From Treponema sp. (lineage in GTDB: Bacteria; Spirochaetota; Spirochaetia; Treponematales; Breznakiellaceae), in assembly GCA_031256445.1 (NCBI GenBank), contig JAIRQN010000018.1, positions 1 to 64,000 on the forward strand: a stretch of 64,000 nucleotides of DNA, given 5' to 3'. Below are positions 25,550 to 34,119 of the stretch, piece by piece. The notes under the pieces are model-generated. The model made no database searches and had not been told where the DNA came from. It was given only the letters and a program-made list of their open reading frames with translations. The translations under genes were made by a program, and so were the position numbers. Position 1 is the stretch's first letter. Every line of letters begins with the position of its first letter.

Positions 25550-28500
25550 ATGTTATATGATTTTAAAGAAAACAGGCAAATACGCATTTTCATCTCTTCG
25601 ACATTCAGGGACATGATGCAGGAGCGGGATTATCTTATAACAAGAGTTTTCCCGGAGCTGCGCCGTTACTGCGATGAGCGTGACATCAGTCTCTTCGAGC
25701 TTGACCTGCGATGGGGCGTAACGCAGGAAGAGTCGGAAAACCAGATGGCGTTTAAAATATGCCTTAACGAAGTGGACAACACAAGGCCGTTTTTTATCGG
25801 GCTTCTGGGAGAGCGTTACGGCTGGGTTCCGGATGAAGAGACGCAGAATAAAATGAAATTGACAAAAGTATTTGATGAGTACGAGTGGCTTCCTGGCGAA
25901 CTAAAAAAGAAAAAAAGCATTACAGAAACCGAGATTCAGGAAGGCGCGTTTTTGCCGGAAGACGAAATAAACGCGTATTTTTATTTGCGCTCCCCAAAGA
26001 TGGATACGCCGCAGGAGTTCAGGGAAGATAAGGGCAGCCATGGCGAAAAAATGCTTTTGGAGCTGAAAGACAGAATCAGAAAAGATAAAAGATACGCGGT
26101 AAAGGATTATGACGGCGTTGAGCATCTGGGGAATATGATAGAAAAAGATTTTAAAGCGATTGTAGATAAACTTTTTCCCGGGCAGGGGCATCTTTCCGGT
26201 TTTGAAAAAGAACGGCTTCAGCAATATATATTTTTAAAGAGCAAAACCAGAGCGTATGTTACCCGCCATGAATGGATGGAATATCTTGATAAATTCGCGG
26301 ACGGCGGTGAAAGAGCTGCGGCTGTTACAGGCGAAAGCGGGATTGGAAAATGCGCTCTTCTTGCAAACTGGATCGCGGACAGGCAGAAAAAGCAAATACC
26401 AAACGAAAAAATCATTTATCATTTTACCGGCGTGTCCCAAAGCGAAGGCGATTATCAGAAAATCACCCGGCGTTTTATGGATGAAGTGCGCTCGCTTTAT
26501 AATTTTCCTGTAAAAGAAGAAAACGCGCTGAAGATAGATATGGTTGCCAATAAAAAAAATGAGACAGAAGATGATGAAGACGACCCTGAATTTGAATTGC
26601 AGGAACTGTTATTCGCCATACCTGAAGATCAAAAATTGATAATCGTTCTTGACAGCCTTGACAGCCTTGATGATACAGATAACGCGAAAATGCTTAACTG
26701 GCTGCCTGCTCACCCTGGCAATGTAAAATTTATTTTTTCGGCCGTATCGGGCGATAAAACCATTGAGGCTCTGGAGCGCAGAACAGGCAATATTCTTGAG
26801 CTTGACTCTCTGCCTGAAAAGTCAAGAAGAGGGTTAATTGTAAAATATTTTGAGAAGTTCAGCAAGAAACTGAGCGCCGCGCAGATGGAAAGGATAATAT
26901 CTGACAAGAAGAGCGAAAACCCTGCCGTGCTGACCGCCATACTGGATAATTTGCGCATATTCGGCAATTTTGACATTTTTGACAAACAGATAGAAGAACG
27001 CCTTTCCTGCCATAGCGGCGAGAGCCTGTTTGATCTGTTCCTGCAAAATATTGAATCGGTTTTTAATGAAGCCGGTGCAACAGCGGGCAGTTCGCGTAAA
27101 AGCGCGGTAAAAGATATTCTTTCTCTTCTGGCGCTCTCGCGGCGCGGGCTTACAGAAACAGAAATAGTGAATATTTCCAAAGTTCCCAAATTGTACTGGT
27201 CGCAGCTTTCCAACTGCATGTCAGCGCATTTAAAAACAATTAACGGATTTGTCACTTTTTCCGGCGGTTTAATGTTAAACGCGGTGAAAAACCGTTATCT
27301 GAAAGACAGCGGAGCGCGGCGGGCTTGCCGCCTGTCAATTTCCGCTTATATGGAGTCGGGCGAAGAAGTTTCGTTTAACAGAAAATGCGGGGAGCTTCCT
27401 TTCCAGCTCATGGAATTGAAGGATTATGACAGGCTTTACGGTTTTCTTCTTGACAAAAAGGCGTTTGATCATATTTACGCGAAGGACAAGTATGAACTTG
27501 GCGGTTACTGGAGAGCCCTGCGGGAACATGACATGAAACGCTATAAAATGGAAAAATACCTGGAACTTGACATTAAAGACAAGGAAGAATTGACGGACTT
27601 TTTGGAAAATATTTCCTCGTTTATTAACAACATAATAATTGATCCTTCTTTGGCTCTTGTGTTTGCGCAAAAACATCTTGAAGTATGCGAAGAATATTTT
27701 GGAAAAGACAGCGCAAAAACGGCTGTTTCATATATCAAAATTGGCAGCTGTTACGGAAGCAATAGCTTAAGGGATTATAACAAAGCGCTTGAATATTTCA
27801 TTAACGCCGGGGAAATTTATAAAAAAGTAAACGGTAAGGATCATTATACCGCAGCGACTGTTTATTGTAACATCGGTTCATGTTATGGCAATCCTTCCAT
27901 AGGTAAATATGATGAAGCGGTTGAATATTATACCGATGCCCTTGATATAATAAAGAAAGAATTCGGAGAGGATGAAAATTCCCTTACAGCCGTAATTTAC
28001 GGCAATATAGGCCAATGTTATATCAATAACAGCAAGCCTGCGGATGCCGTTGAATACTGTTACAATGCCCTTAAATTATGCGAAACTTTTTACGGAAGGG
28101 AACATCCTAAAACCGCTCAATCATATTATGTTATGGGAGAACTAATGTATAATCTGCAGCAATTCGCGGAAGCTGTTCAATTCCTTAATACTTTCTTAAA
28201 TATCTGGATAAATTTCTTCGGAGAAGAACATCTTAAAATCGCTGAAACCTATAATAATATCGGTTTTTGTTATATGGGCCTTAAAGAAAATGAAAAAGCG
28301 GTTGAAGCCAGCGGCAAAGCGATAAAATTATTCATGAAAATTGACGGAGAAAATACTGATAGGGCGGCCAGCGCGTATTTCAACGCCGGTATGTGCTTTC
28401 ATTCGTCAGAAGACTACGGCAAAGCGGTTGAAAATTTTGGCAAGTATATCAGCATAGTCGTCAAGAATCCCGGCACAGACCCTTTCAGAATCGCGTATGC

Positions 28501-28783
28501 CAAATCGAAATCCGCCGCCTGTTATTATGAGCTGGGCGAGTATGAAAAAGCGCTTCCATATTACAATGACGCGCTTGCGGCATATATGAAAAAATACGGC
28601 GGGAAACACCTACAGGTTGGAATTATGTACGATGACATGGCTGTATGTTATGATGAACTTGAAGATTATGATAACGCGCTAAGCTGTTACAAAAAGGCGA
28701 TATCTGTTTACGAATTGTACGATGATACTGAGGATTTAATTGAAGGCGCGAAGGATTCAATCGAAAGGATTGGTTCGTCATAA
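25550..28783 (+). CDS. DUF4062-STAND ATPase with TPRs
   Basis: A 1077-residue signalling ATPase. Residues about 6-100 are a DUF4062 domain (RIFISSTFRDMMQERDYL, FELDLRWGVTQEESEN, FFIGLLGERYGWVPDE), a predicted Rossmann-like effector domain. A NACHT/STAND ATPase follows: Walker A GESGIGKC at 261-268 and Walker B LIIVLDSLDSLDD. The Walker A Ser/Thr is Cys268, which is unusual. From about residue 700 there are roughly nine TPRs (IGSCYGNPSIGKYDEAVEYY, DMAVCYDELEDYDNALSCY). The architecture is that of NPHP3-like and bacterial STAND proteins, some of which act in antiphage defence. Here the repeats probably sense a ligand. Target unknown. Confidence 0.85.
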   Translation: MLYDFKENRQIRIFISSTFRDMMQERDYLITRVFPELRRYCDERDISLFELDLRWGVTQEESENQMAFKICLNEVDNTRPFFIGLLGERYGWVPDEETQNKMKLTKVFDEYEWLPGELKKKKSITETEIQEGAFLPEDEINAYFYLRSPKMDTPQEFREDKGSHGEKMLLELKDRIRKDKRYAVKDYDGVEHLGNMIEKDFKAIVDKLFPGQGHLSGFEKERLQQYIFLKSKTRAYVTRHEWMEYLDKFADGGERAAAVTGESGIGKCALLANWIADRQKKQIPNEKIIYHFTGVSQSEGDYQKITRRFMDEVRSLYNFPVKEENALKIDMVANKKNETEDDEDDPEFELQELLFAIPEDQKLIIVLDSLDSLDDTDNAKMLNWLPAHPGNVKFIFSAVSGDKTIEALERRTGNILELDSLPEKSRRGLIVKYFEKFSKKLSAAQMERIISDKKSENPAVLTAILDNLRIFGNFDIFDKQIEERLSCHSGESLFDLFLQNIESVFNEAGATAGSSRKSAVKDILSLLALSRRGLTETEIVNISKVPKLYWSQLSNCMSAHLKTINGFVTFSGGLMLNAVKNRYLKDSGARRACRLSISAYMESGEEVSFNRKCGELPFQLMELKDYDRLYGFLLDKKAFDHIYAKDKYELGGYWRALREHDMKRYKMEKYLELDIKDKEELTDFLENISSFINNIIIDPSLALVFAQKHLEVCEEYFGKDSAKTAVSYIKIGSCYGSNSLRDYNKALEYFINAGEIYKKVNGKDHYTAATVYCNIGSCYGNPSIGKYDEAVEYYTDALDIIKKEFGEDENSLTAVIYGNIGQCYINNSKPADAVEYCYNALKLCETFYGREHPKTAQSYYVMGELMYNLQQFAEAVQFLNTFLNIWINFFGEEHLKIAETYNNIGFCYMGLKENEKAVEASGKAIKLFMKIDGENTDRAASAYFNAGMCFHSSEDYGKAVENFGKYISIVVKNPGTDPFRIAYAKSKSAACYYELGEYEKALPYYNDALAAYMKKYGGKHLQVGIMYDDMAVCYDELEDYDNALSCYKKAISVYELYDDTEDLIEGAKDSIERIGSS

Positions 28784-28825
28784 AAACCGTCCAGTTCAGT
28801 AAATTTATTATTTATGGAGGATAAC

Positions 28826-30562
28826 ATGGACAATCAAACGGATAATTTATGCTCTTTATGCGGAAAGCCGATGCCGCGGGAAACCGGTATAATCAGCAGC
28901 GCCATAAAAAGCGGCGCAAAAGAACTGAAAACGCGCTATCCTGGTTTTCTTTTGGATTTAACCAGGTGCCCAAACTGCAATGACGAGGCCAACTATACAG
29001 TCTTCCGCGGATTAATGGATCGTCTTCGCGCGCATAAGGATAAAACAATAAGTGATCTTGTCTGCGAAGAAGACGACCAGATAATACTCGCCTGTGTTCT
29101 TGCCCGCGAAGAAGATTACGAACAGCTTGAGCGTTACGCGGCGGAAGGGCTTCCGTTAAACGAAATCGCGCCTTCTCTGTTCAGGCGTTTTGAGCCAACG
29201 CCTCTTTATTATATTACGTGCAATAAAATATGGGCGTCAATGAAAGACCCGGTAAAAATGCTGGGCTGGCTTGTCGCCCGCGGCGCGGACATTAACATGG
29301 CGGCGGGAGACGAAAGCACCCCTCTTGGGAATCACTGCCTCATGGACGGAAATGTCGAAATTGTGAAAGCGCTGCTGGAAGCCGGAGCGGATCCCAATGT
29401 GGAAATTTATCAGGACGGCGATTACTATCTGCCTCTTGATTTGGCGTCGGCTCTTGAAGGCTTTGAAACAAATCCGGATATCAGCGAAGAGGATAAAAAG
29501 TACATTAAAGAAACATACTCCGCGCGGGAAATAGAGAACAGCATAAAAATAGCCGCTTTGCTCCGCGAATACGGGGCCGGCGGTAAAAAAGATGAAATCG
29601 AAAATAATTTTACCGGAGAATACCATGAGCCGGAAGAAAAAGAACTGCGCATCTCTGATGAATGGAAAGAAATTCCCCCGTGGAAATTCGCCAGAGAGAG
29701 AACCTTCACCTCTTTTATTATTCCGCGCGGCGTGAAAAGCATCGGCAAGTGCGCGTTTGCCCATTGCCGTAATTTACGGAAAATAGACATCGGAGCGAAT
29801 GTAGTTTATATCGGCAAGTACGCCTTTCGCAAGGACAACCGCCCCGGAGAAATGGCTCATATTACCGAGGTTATAAACCGCAGCAAAATCCCGCAGATAA
29901 TAGACGGATGCCACTTTCATAACAACGATCTTAAAAAAGCGGCGCTGTTCGTTCCGCGGGAATCTGTCGAAGCGTACCGGAAAGCGGATGGCTGGGGAGA
30001 GTTTGGCTCCATTAAGGCGATAAGCGATGAACAGCCGGAAGCAAACGAACCTGAAACCCAAATGTTCCATATAAAAGAAATTCCCGCAAGCGCCCATGTC
30101 TGGATTTGCAGTTTTAAATCGGAAGAGGAGCTTGAAGAATACGCTGACAACTCAGAGTACGAGTGGGAGTATTACGGGCATATGTTAGGTGAAGATAATT
30201 TTGACGAGCCTCCGGAGGAATACGGCCTTAACTGCGGTTTCTGCTGCGAGAACGGCCTGATATACGAAGAGGCCGCGGATATCGCTGATGATTTGGTATG
30301 GAATTATCTGGGAGAGGATATGCCGTTGGATGATATACTGCGCAGCTTGAGTCCTTTCCCTGTTGATTTTTATGATGCGCAGGAAGCATGCAAAAAAAAA
30401 TATCCGCAGTTAAAAAAGGCAAATTCGTATATTGTGGTTTTTGGCTGGAGTGAAAAACAACCGGTATTTGAAAAAACAAAATCAGAAAAAGAATGTTTTT
30501 ATCTTGGAGAGTTTGAACTCCCCGAACCTGATATTGACGGTCCGCATGAAGCCGAGGCGTAG
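28826..30562 (+). CDS. Ankyrin/LRR protein with Imm22-like end
   Basis: A 578-residue protein; GGAGG sits directly before the ATG at 28826, so the in-frame ATG at 28814, which contains that site, is not used. N-terminus: zinc knuckle with CSLCGKPM and CPNC. Residues about 120-240: ankyrin-type repeats (GWLVARGADINMAAGDESTP, IVKALLEAGADPNVEI). About 275-345: BspA-type leucine-rich segment (FIIPRGVKSIGKCAFAHCRN, YIGKYAFRKD). About 415-500: HVWICSFKSEEELEEY and LNCGFCCENGLIYEE, resembling the immunity family Imm22. This mosaic looks like a product of domain capture. Function unknown; an immunity role is inference. Confidence 0.7.
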   Translation: MDNQTDNLCSLCGKPMPRETGIISSAIKSGAKELKTRYPGFLLDLTRCPNCNDEANYTVFRGLMDRLRAHKDKTISDLVCEEDDQIILACVLAREEDYEQLERYAAEGLPLNEIAPSLFRRFEPTPLYYITCNKIWASMKDPVKMLGWLVARGADINMAAGDESTPLGNHCLMDGNVEIVKALLEAGADPNVEIYQDGDYYLPLDLASALEGFETNPDISEEDKKYIKETYSAREIENSIKIAALLREYGAGGKKDEIENNFTGEYHEPEEKELRISDEWKEIPPWKFARERTFTSFIIPRGVKSIGKCAFAHCRNLRKIDIGANVVYIGKYAFRKDNRPGEMAHITEVINRSKIPQIIDGCHFHNNDLKKAALFVPRESVEAYRKADGWGEFGSIKAISDEQPEANEPETQMFHIKEIPASAHVWICSFKSEEELEEYADNSEYEWEYYGHMLGEDNFDEPPEEYGLNCGFCCENGLIYEEAADIADDLVWNYLGEDMPLDDILRSLSPFPVDFYDAQEACKKKYPQLKKANSYIVVFGWSEKQPVFEKTKSEKECFYLGEFELPEPDIDGPHEAEA

Positions 30563-30571
30563 GAGGAAAAG

Positions 30572-30928
30572 ATGGATTACGACAATGAAGATCTGTATGT
30601 GCATACCGCATACGACTGGATTGACAACGGAGCGGGCGAGCTGATGCTGGTAATGGATAAGACAGCGGGCATGGCAGATGATGATAACGCGAGAATCCTT
30701 TATGACGGTTTTCACGAAGCAATGCTGATAAAGAACGGCAGTCAAATTGTCCACCTGCCCCTGGTTGCGGAAGCAGTGCGCGAGATGCTGGAAAAACTGG
30801 AAAAAATTCTTGTCACCGAAATGGACGGCGAAGACATAGACGATGTCTACGAGGCGCAGGTCGTTGTTCTGAACAGCCCGCTTCCCATTCCGGGGGCTGT
30901 TTATATAAAGTTTGATAAACTTAAGTAG
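30572..30928 (+). CDS. Hypothetical protein
   Basis: A 118-residue acidic protein with a good GGAGG site, nine bases after the previous stop. Features are NGAGELMLVMDKTAGMADDD, a helix VAEAVREMLEKLEKIL and an acidic segment TEMDGEDIDDVYEAQV. No signal peptide, no membrane helix, no family recognised. It is followed after seven bases by the Sel1 protein at 30936, so it is part of the island transcript. Confidence 0.6.
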   Translation: MDYDNEDLYVHTAYDWIDNGAGELMLVMDKTAGMADDDNARILYDGFHEAMLIKNGSQIVHLPLVAEAVREMLEKLEKILVTEMDGEDIDDVYEAQVVVLNSPLPIPGAVYIKFDKLK

Positions 30929-30935
30929 GAAAAAA

Positions 30936-32099
30936 ATGGATGACATAAGCGGAAAAACCCCGCAACAGCTGATGGATTTATATTTTGACATGGTAGACAA
31001 GGAAAGCGGCGAAATTCCCGCGGATATTATGGAGAAAGCCTTTTTTTACCTTAAAACCGCGGCGGACAAAGGCTCTCCCGAAGCATGGGCGGAACTTGGC
31101 GCGTGTTACCTGATTGGCGATATCGTGCCTGACGCCGCGATGTCTCCTGCTTCCAATGAAACCAGAGCGCTGGAATATCTGGAAAAAGCGGCTCTTCGCG
31201 GAGTGGCAAACGCGCAGATGAACCTTTACACATTAATGTGGAATAAGGCGCGCACTGAAGAGGAAAAGAAGAACGCGCTCTACTGGCTGAACCAGGCGGT
31301 TGATAACAATGTCTCCAGCGCGTTATTCGAAATTGCGTCTCATTATTACTATGGTTTTGTGTATCAGCAGGATTTTGTAAAAGCGGCGGAGTACTTCAGG
31401 CGGTCATCCGATGCTGGCAGCAGCGAGGCTCTTGCGATGCTGGGCCTGCTTTATCAGCAGGGACAGGGCATGCGCAGGGATTTGGAGAAAGCGGCTGAAT
31501 GTTTGTACGAAGCCTCAAAAGCGGGAAGCATGACAGGGCTTTTAAATCTTGGAATCGCCTATATGGGCGGCCTTGGAGTGGAGCAGGATTACGAAGAAGC
31601 CAGAAATTGCTTTGAAATGTTAACCGATCTTGACGATCCTTTTATGAAAATACCGGATTTAAACGATATTAAAACTCGTTCCGACATCGCGCTTGTTTAT
31701 CACATGACCAGGGTTTACGAAATGGTCTACCCGATGGCGCATCACAATCTTGGAATAATTTATCAGCAGGGACTTGGCGCAGAAGCGGACACAAGCGCCG
31801 CTTTATACCATTTTATGCTGGCTGCCGAAAACGGCTACGGCCCTTCCTGTCTTCAGGCAGGCGCAATGCTTTATACCGGAGAGGGCCATGAATCGGCGCC
31901 TGAAAGGGCGTTTGAATATCTTAATGTTGCGCTTGATGCCGGCATTGCCGAGGCGAAAATCTGTCTGGGAATTATGTATTACTGCGGCGAAGGCGTCGCG
32001 CAGGACAGGGAAAAAGGCATCGCTTTTCTTGATGAACTTATTGCCGCCGGGAATGTTACGGCCATTCAGGTAAAAAATAACCTGTTTAACAATAAATAA
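30936..32099 (+). CDS. Sel1 repeat protein
   Basis: A 387-residue soluble protein; the ATG at 30936 follows AGGA and replaces an in-frame start inside the previous gene. It is built of about eight Sel1 repeats, for instance AWAELGACYLIGDIVPDA, LGLLYQQGQGMRRDLEKAAE, LGIAYMGGLGVEQDYEEARN and LGIMYYCGEGVAQDREKGIA. The repeat between about residues 225 and 290 is stretched by a non-repeat insertion (LDDPFMKIPDLNDIKTRSDI). It is the last Sel1 gene of the island, before a short gap leading to the LuxR-type membrane regulator. Confidence 0.8.
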   Translation: MDDISGKTPQQLMDLYFDMVDKESGEIPADIMEKAFFYLKTAADKGSPEAWAELGACYLIGDIVPDAAMSPASNETRALEYLEKAALRGVANAQMNLYTLMWNKARTEEEKKNALYWLNQAVDNNVSSALFEIASHYYYGFVYQQDFVKAAEYFRRSSDAGSSEALAMLGLLYQQGQGMRRDLEKAAECLYEASKAGSMTGLLNLGIAYMGGLGVEQDYEEARNCFEMLTDLDDPFMKIPDLNDIKTRSDIALVYHMTRVYEMVYPMAHHNLGIIYQQGLGAEADTSAALYHFMLAAENGYGPSCLQAGAMLYTGEGHESAPERAFEYLNVALDAGIAEAKICLGIMYYCGEGVAQDREKGIAFLDELIAAGNVTAIQVKNNLFNNK

Positions 32100-32162
32100 C
32101 CGGGAATCTATTCCTATTAATTAATTTTTGGTGTATATTAATATCATTATCGGAGTATTTTA

Positions 32163-33614
32163 TTGAAAAGTGTGTTTTCAGGTTTAAAGAGGTTTCTTCA
32201 GACAAGAGATGAGCTGTCTCTTGGCAATATAAGGCGCGATTTGTGGCCTCTTTTCCTGATCTTTCCAATGACGGTTATTTTGGGCGATTTCCGCTATTTT
32301 AACATGAATATCGCCGCAGCCGGTCTTGAATCCTACGAATTAATGCTGTATCCCCTGGGTTTGGGCTGGCTGGTTCTCGCTTTTATTCCCAAAAAGCTAA
32401 TAATGCCCCTGCTTCGTATGGCTACAGTTTGCTGCGCGGCGCTGCTCCCTTTCCAGTTATTGATAACCGGCGACATTCCCAAACTTGCAATGTTTATGGC
32501 TTTCCAGTTCTTTAACGGCATTTGCGCCGGCTGCGCTTTCTTTTTATTCTGCTTTAAACTGAAAAACATCGAACGTCTGTTCGGTATGGCAATAATCATT
32601 TTCTATTACAGCCTTTATTATACAATTTACAGGGCTTTTCCCGCTGTTCAGGCGGTTTATAAAACATGGGGCGGCGCGGCGGTAATGGCGTTCTACCTTG
32701 TTTTGGTTTTTATTTTATACGGAAAGCTGAAGCAGACAGTAATTGAAGATGACGCTCTGCCGGAAAATAACGCGGCAAGCGAGACGGCGAAGCAGGCCGA
32801 GCCTCTGTACCCGGCAAGGTTCAGAATTGTTATAGGGCTTCATTTCGTTTACTACTCGATAATGTGCATGATCAATTATATTGAAAGCGCGGAAAATATA
32901 ATTTTCAGCCTTCCTTATGGCCTTGGACAGCTTGCTTCCGTCATTACGATTATTGTAATAATGATGATTTTTAACCGCAATTCTCTTTATATCTGGCTGA
33001 TGTATCTTGTTTTTACGCTTGTGGGAATGTCCATTGTCAGTTACGAGTCCCAGGCGGCTCATTTCTTCGGCTCGTTTTTATACGGTTATGGAGACGGTTC
33101 TGGTTACATTATTATTTATTATCTTTGCGCTGGAGCGATAAAAAAGAGCAAATCAATTAAAATGTACAAACTGTTCTGTCTGATAATATTCATAGAATAC
33201 TTTTTTATATCGGGCGTTTTTTCCCAGGCATTTGATCGTTATAAAGGATCATATCACGTTATCGCCCTCAGCGTAGTGCTTGTTCTGTGTTCATGCTGTT
33301 TTTTAATCCTTCCGTATTTACAAAAAAGATTCTTCGAAGCGGACTGGACGGACGGGCTTCATTTAAAGGATATGGTTGAATATTCACAGGGTCTGGCGGA
33401 AACAGACGCTATCAATGTTAAAGAACAGTTGAATATGACGGAAAGGGAACACGAGATTTTCACCATGCTGCTTAAAGGAAAAGCGCCCAAGGAAATCGCA
33501 TATACCCTCAAAATCAGTTATGATACCGTTTTATATCATAAGAAAAATTTATACCGTAAACTGAAAATACAAAGCATGGCCGAACTTTTCGCCAAATATA
33601 GCAAAGTAGTATAA
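32163..33614 (+). CDS. Membrane-bound LuxR-family regulator
   Basis: A 483-residue protein with a TTG start placed seven bases after GGAG (32152-32155). Most of it is hydrophobic: about ten to twelve membrane helices from residue 25 to 405, with a charged loop near 195-215 (EDDALPENNAASETAKQAEP). The C-terminal 65 residues are a LuxR helix-turn-helix (LNMTEREHEIFTMLLKGKAP, EIAYTLKISYDTVLYHKKN, then LYRKLKIQS). Such one-protein regulators read a membrane or periplasmic signal and bind DNA from the membrane. Target genes may include the neighbours; the repeat at 33646 is a possible site. Confidence 0.8.
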   Translation: MKSVFSGLKRFLQTRDELSLGNIRRDLWPLFLIFPMTVILGDFRYFNMNIAAAGLESYELMLYPLGLGWLVLAFIPKKLIMPLLRMATVCCAALLPFQLLITGDIPKLAMFMAFQFFNGICAGCAFFLFCFKLKNIERLFGMAIIIFYYSLYYTIYRAFPAVQAVYKTWGGAAVMAFYLVLVFILYGKLKQTVIEDDALPENNAASETAKQAEPLYPARFRIVIGLHFVYYSIMCMINYIESAENIIFSLPYGLGQLASVITIIVIMMIFNRNSLYIWLMYLVFTLVGMSIVSYESQAAHFFGSFLYGYGDGSGYIIIYYLCAGAIKKSKSIKMYKLFCLIIFIEYFFISGVFSQAFDRYKGSYHVIALSVVLVLCSCCFLILPYLQKRFFEADWTDGLHLKDMVEYSQGLAETDAINVKEQLNMTEREHEIFTMLLKGKAPKEIAYTLKISYDTVLYHKKNLYRKLKIQSMAELFAKYSKVV

Positions 33615-33645
33615 TATAGCAAATTTAAGAAATCCCTGCGCCTCT

Positions 33646-33705
33646 ACTACAAGATTTTGTAGTCTAAAAATACCCAAAAATGATTAATACAACAACATTT
33701 TGTAG
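33646..33705. promoter_or_regulatory. Repeated dyad, possible operator
   Basis: ACTACAA (33646-33652) and TTGTAGT (33657-33663) form a perfect inverted repeat. A 14-base direct repeat of the pattern ACAASATTTTGTAG (S is G or C) lies at 33649-33662 and 33692-33705, with 43 bases between the copies. It is in the 130-base gap between the LuxR-type gene and the gene at 33745. A regulator binding site is inferred; the first copy could also be a weak terminator hairpin. Confidence 0.35.
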
Positions 33706-33744
33706 GTAGATATGCCAAAAAACCTCCAATAAAATGGTACCTAA

Positions 33745-34074
33745 ATGAGTTTACCGCTTACACAAAAATCAATAGACCGTTCAAATGCTGAACAGTTCTC
33801 CTTCAGTTTTTTCTGCGACCGGTGCGGAAAAGAATGGAAAAGTCAGACGTTTTCTTTCAAAAACGGAAATTTTACAGCCATTGAAAACGAAGAGGCCCGC
33901 CAGTTAATTTGGGCTCAGGAGCATAAAACCGCTTTTGAACATGCAAATCTGGAAGCCCATATGCAGTTCAGCCTTTGCCCCAGGTGCGGCAAGTGGGTCT
34001 GCGATGACTGTTTCGTTCTGGAAGAACGGCATGAAGAAGTTTGCAGGGAATGTTCATTGGTCAGCGTTGCCTGA
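33745..34074 (+). CDS. Zinc-ribbon protein
   Basis: A 109-residue protein with three metal-binding pairs: FFCDRCGKEW (about residues 23-32), LCPRCGKWVCDDC (about 77-90) and a final EVCRECS. It has no signal peptide or membrane segment. The Cys pairs would bind two or three zinc ions. No strong Shine-Dalgarno site precedes the ATG. No family name can be given with confidence; proteins of this shape often act as small adaptors. Confidence 0.65.
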   Translation: MSLPLTQKSIDRSNAEQFSFSFFCDRCGKEWKSQTFSFKNGNFTAIENEEARQLIWAQEHKTAFEHANLEAHMQFSLCPRCGKWVCDDCFVLEERHEEVCRECSLVSVA

Positions 34075-34119
34075 CAGTGTATATCGCCGTGCGGTATAAA
34101 AACTTAAAAGGAGTTTATT

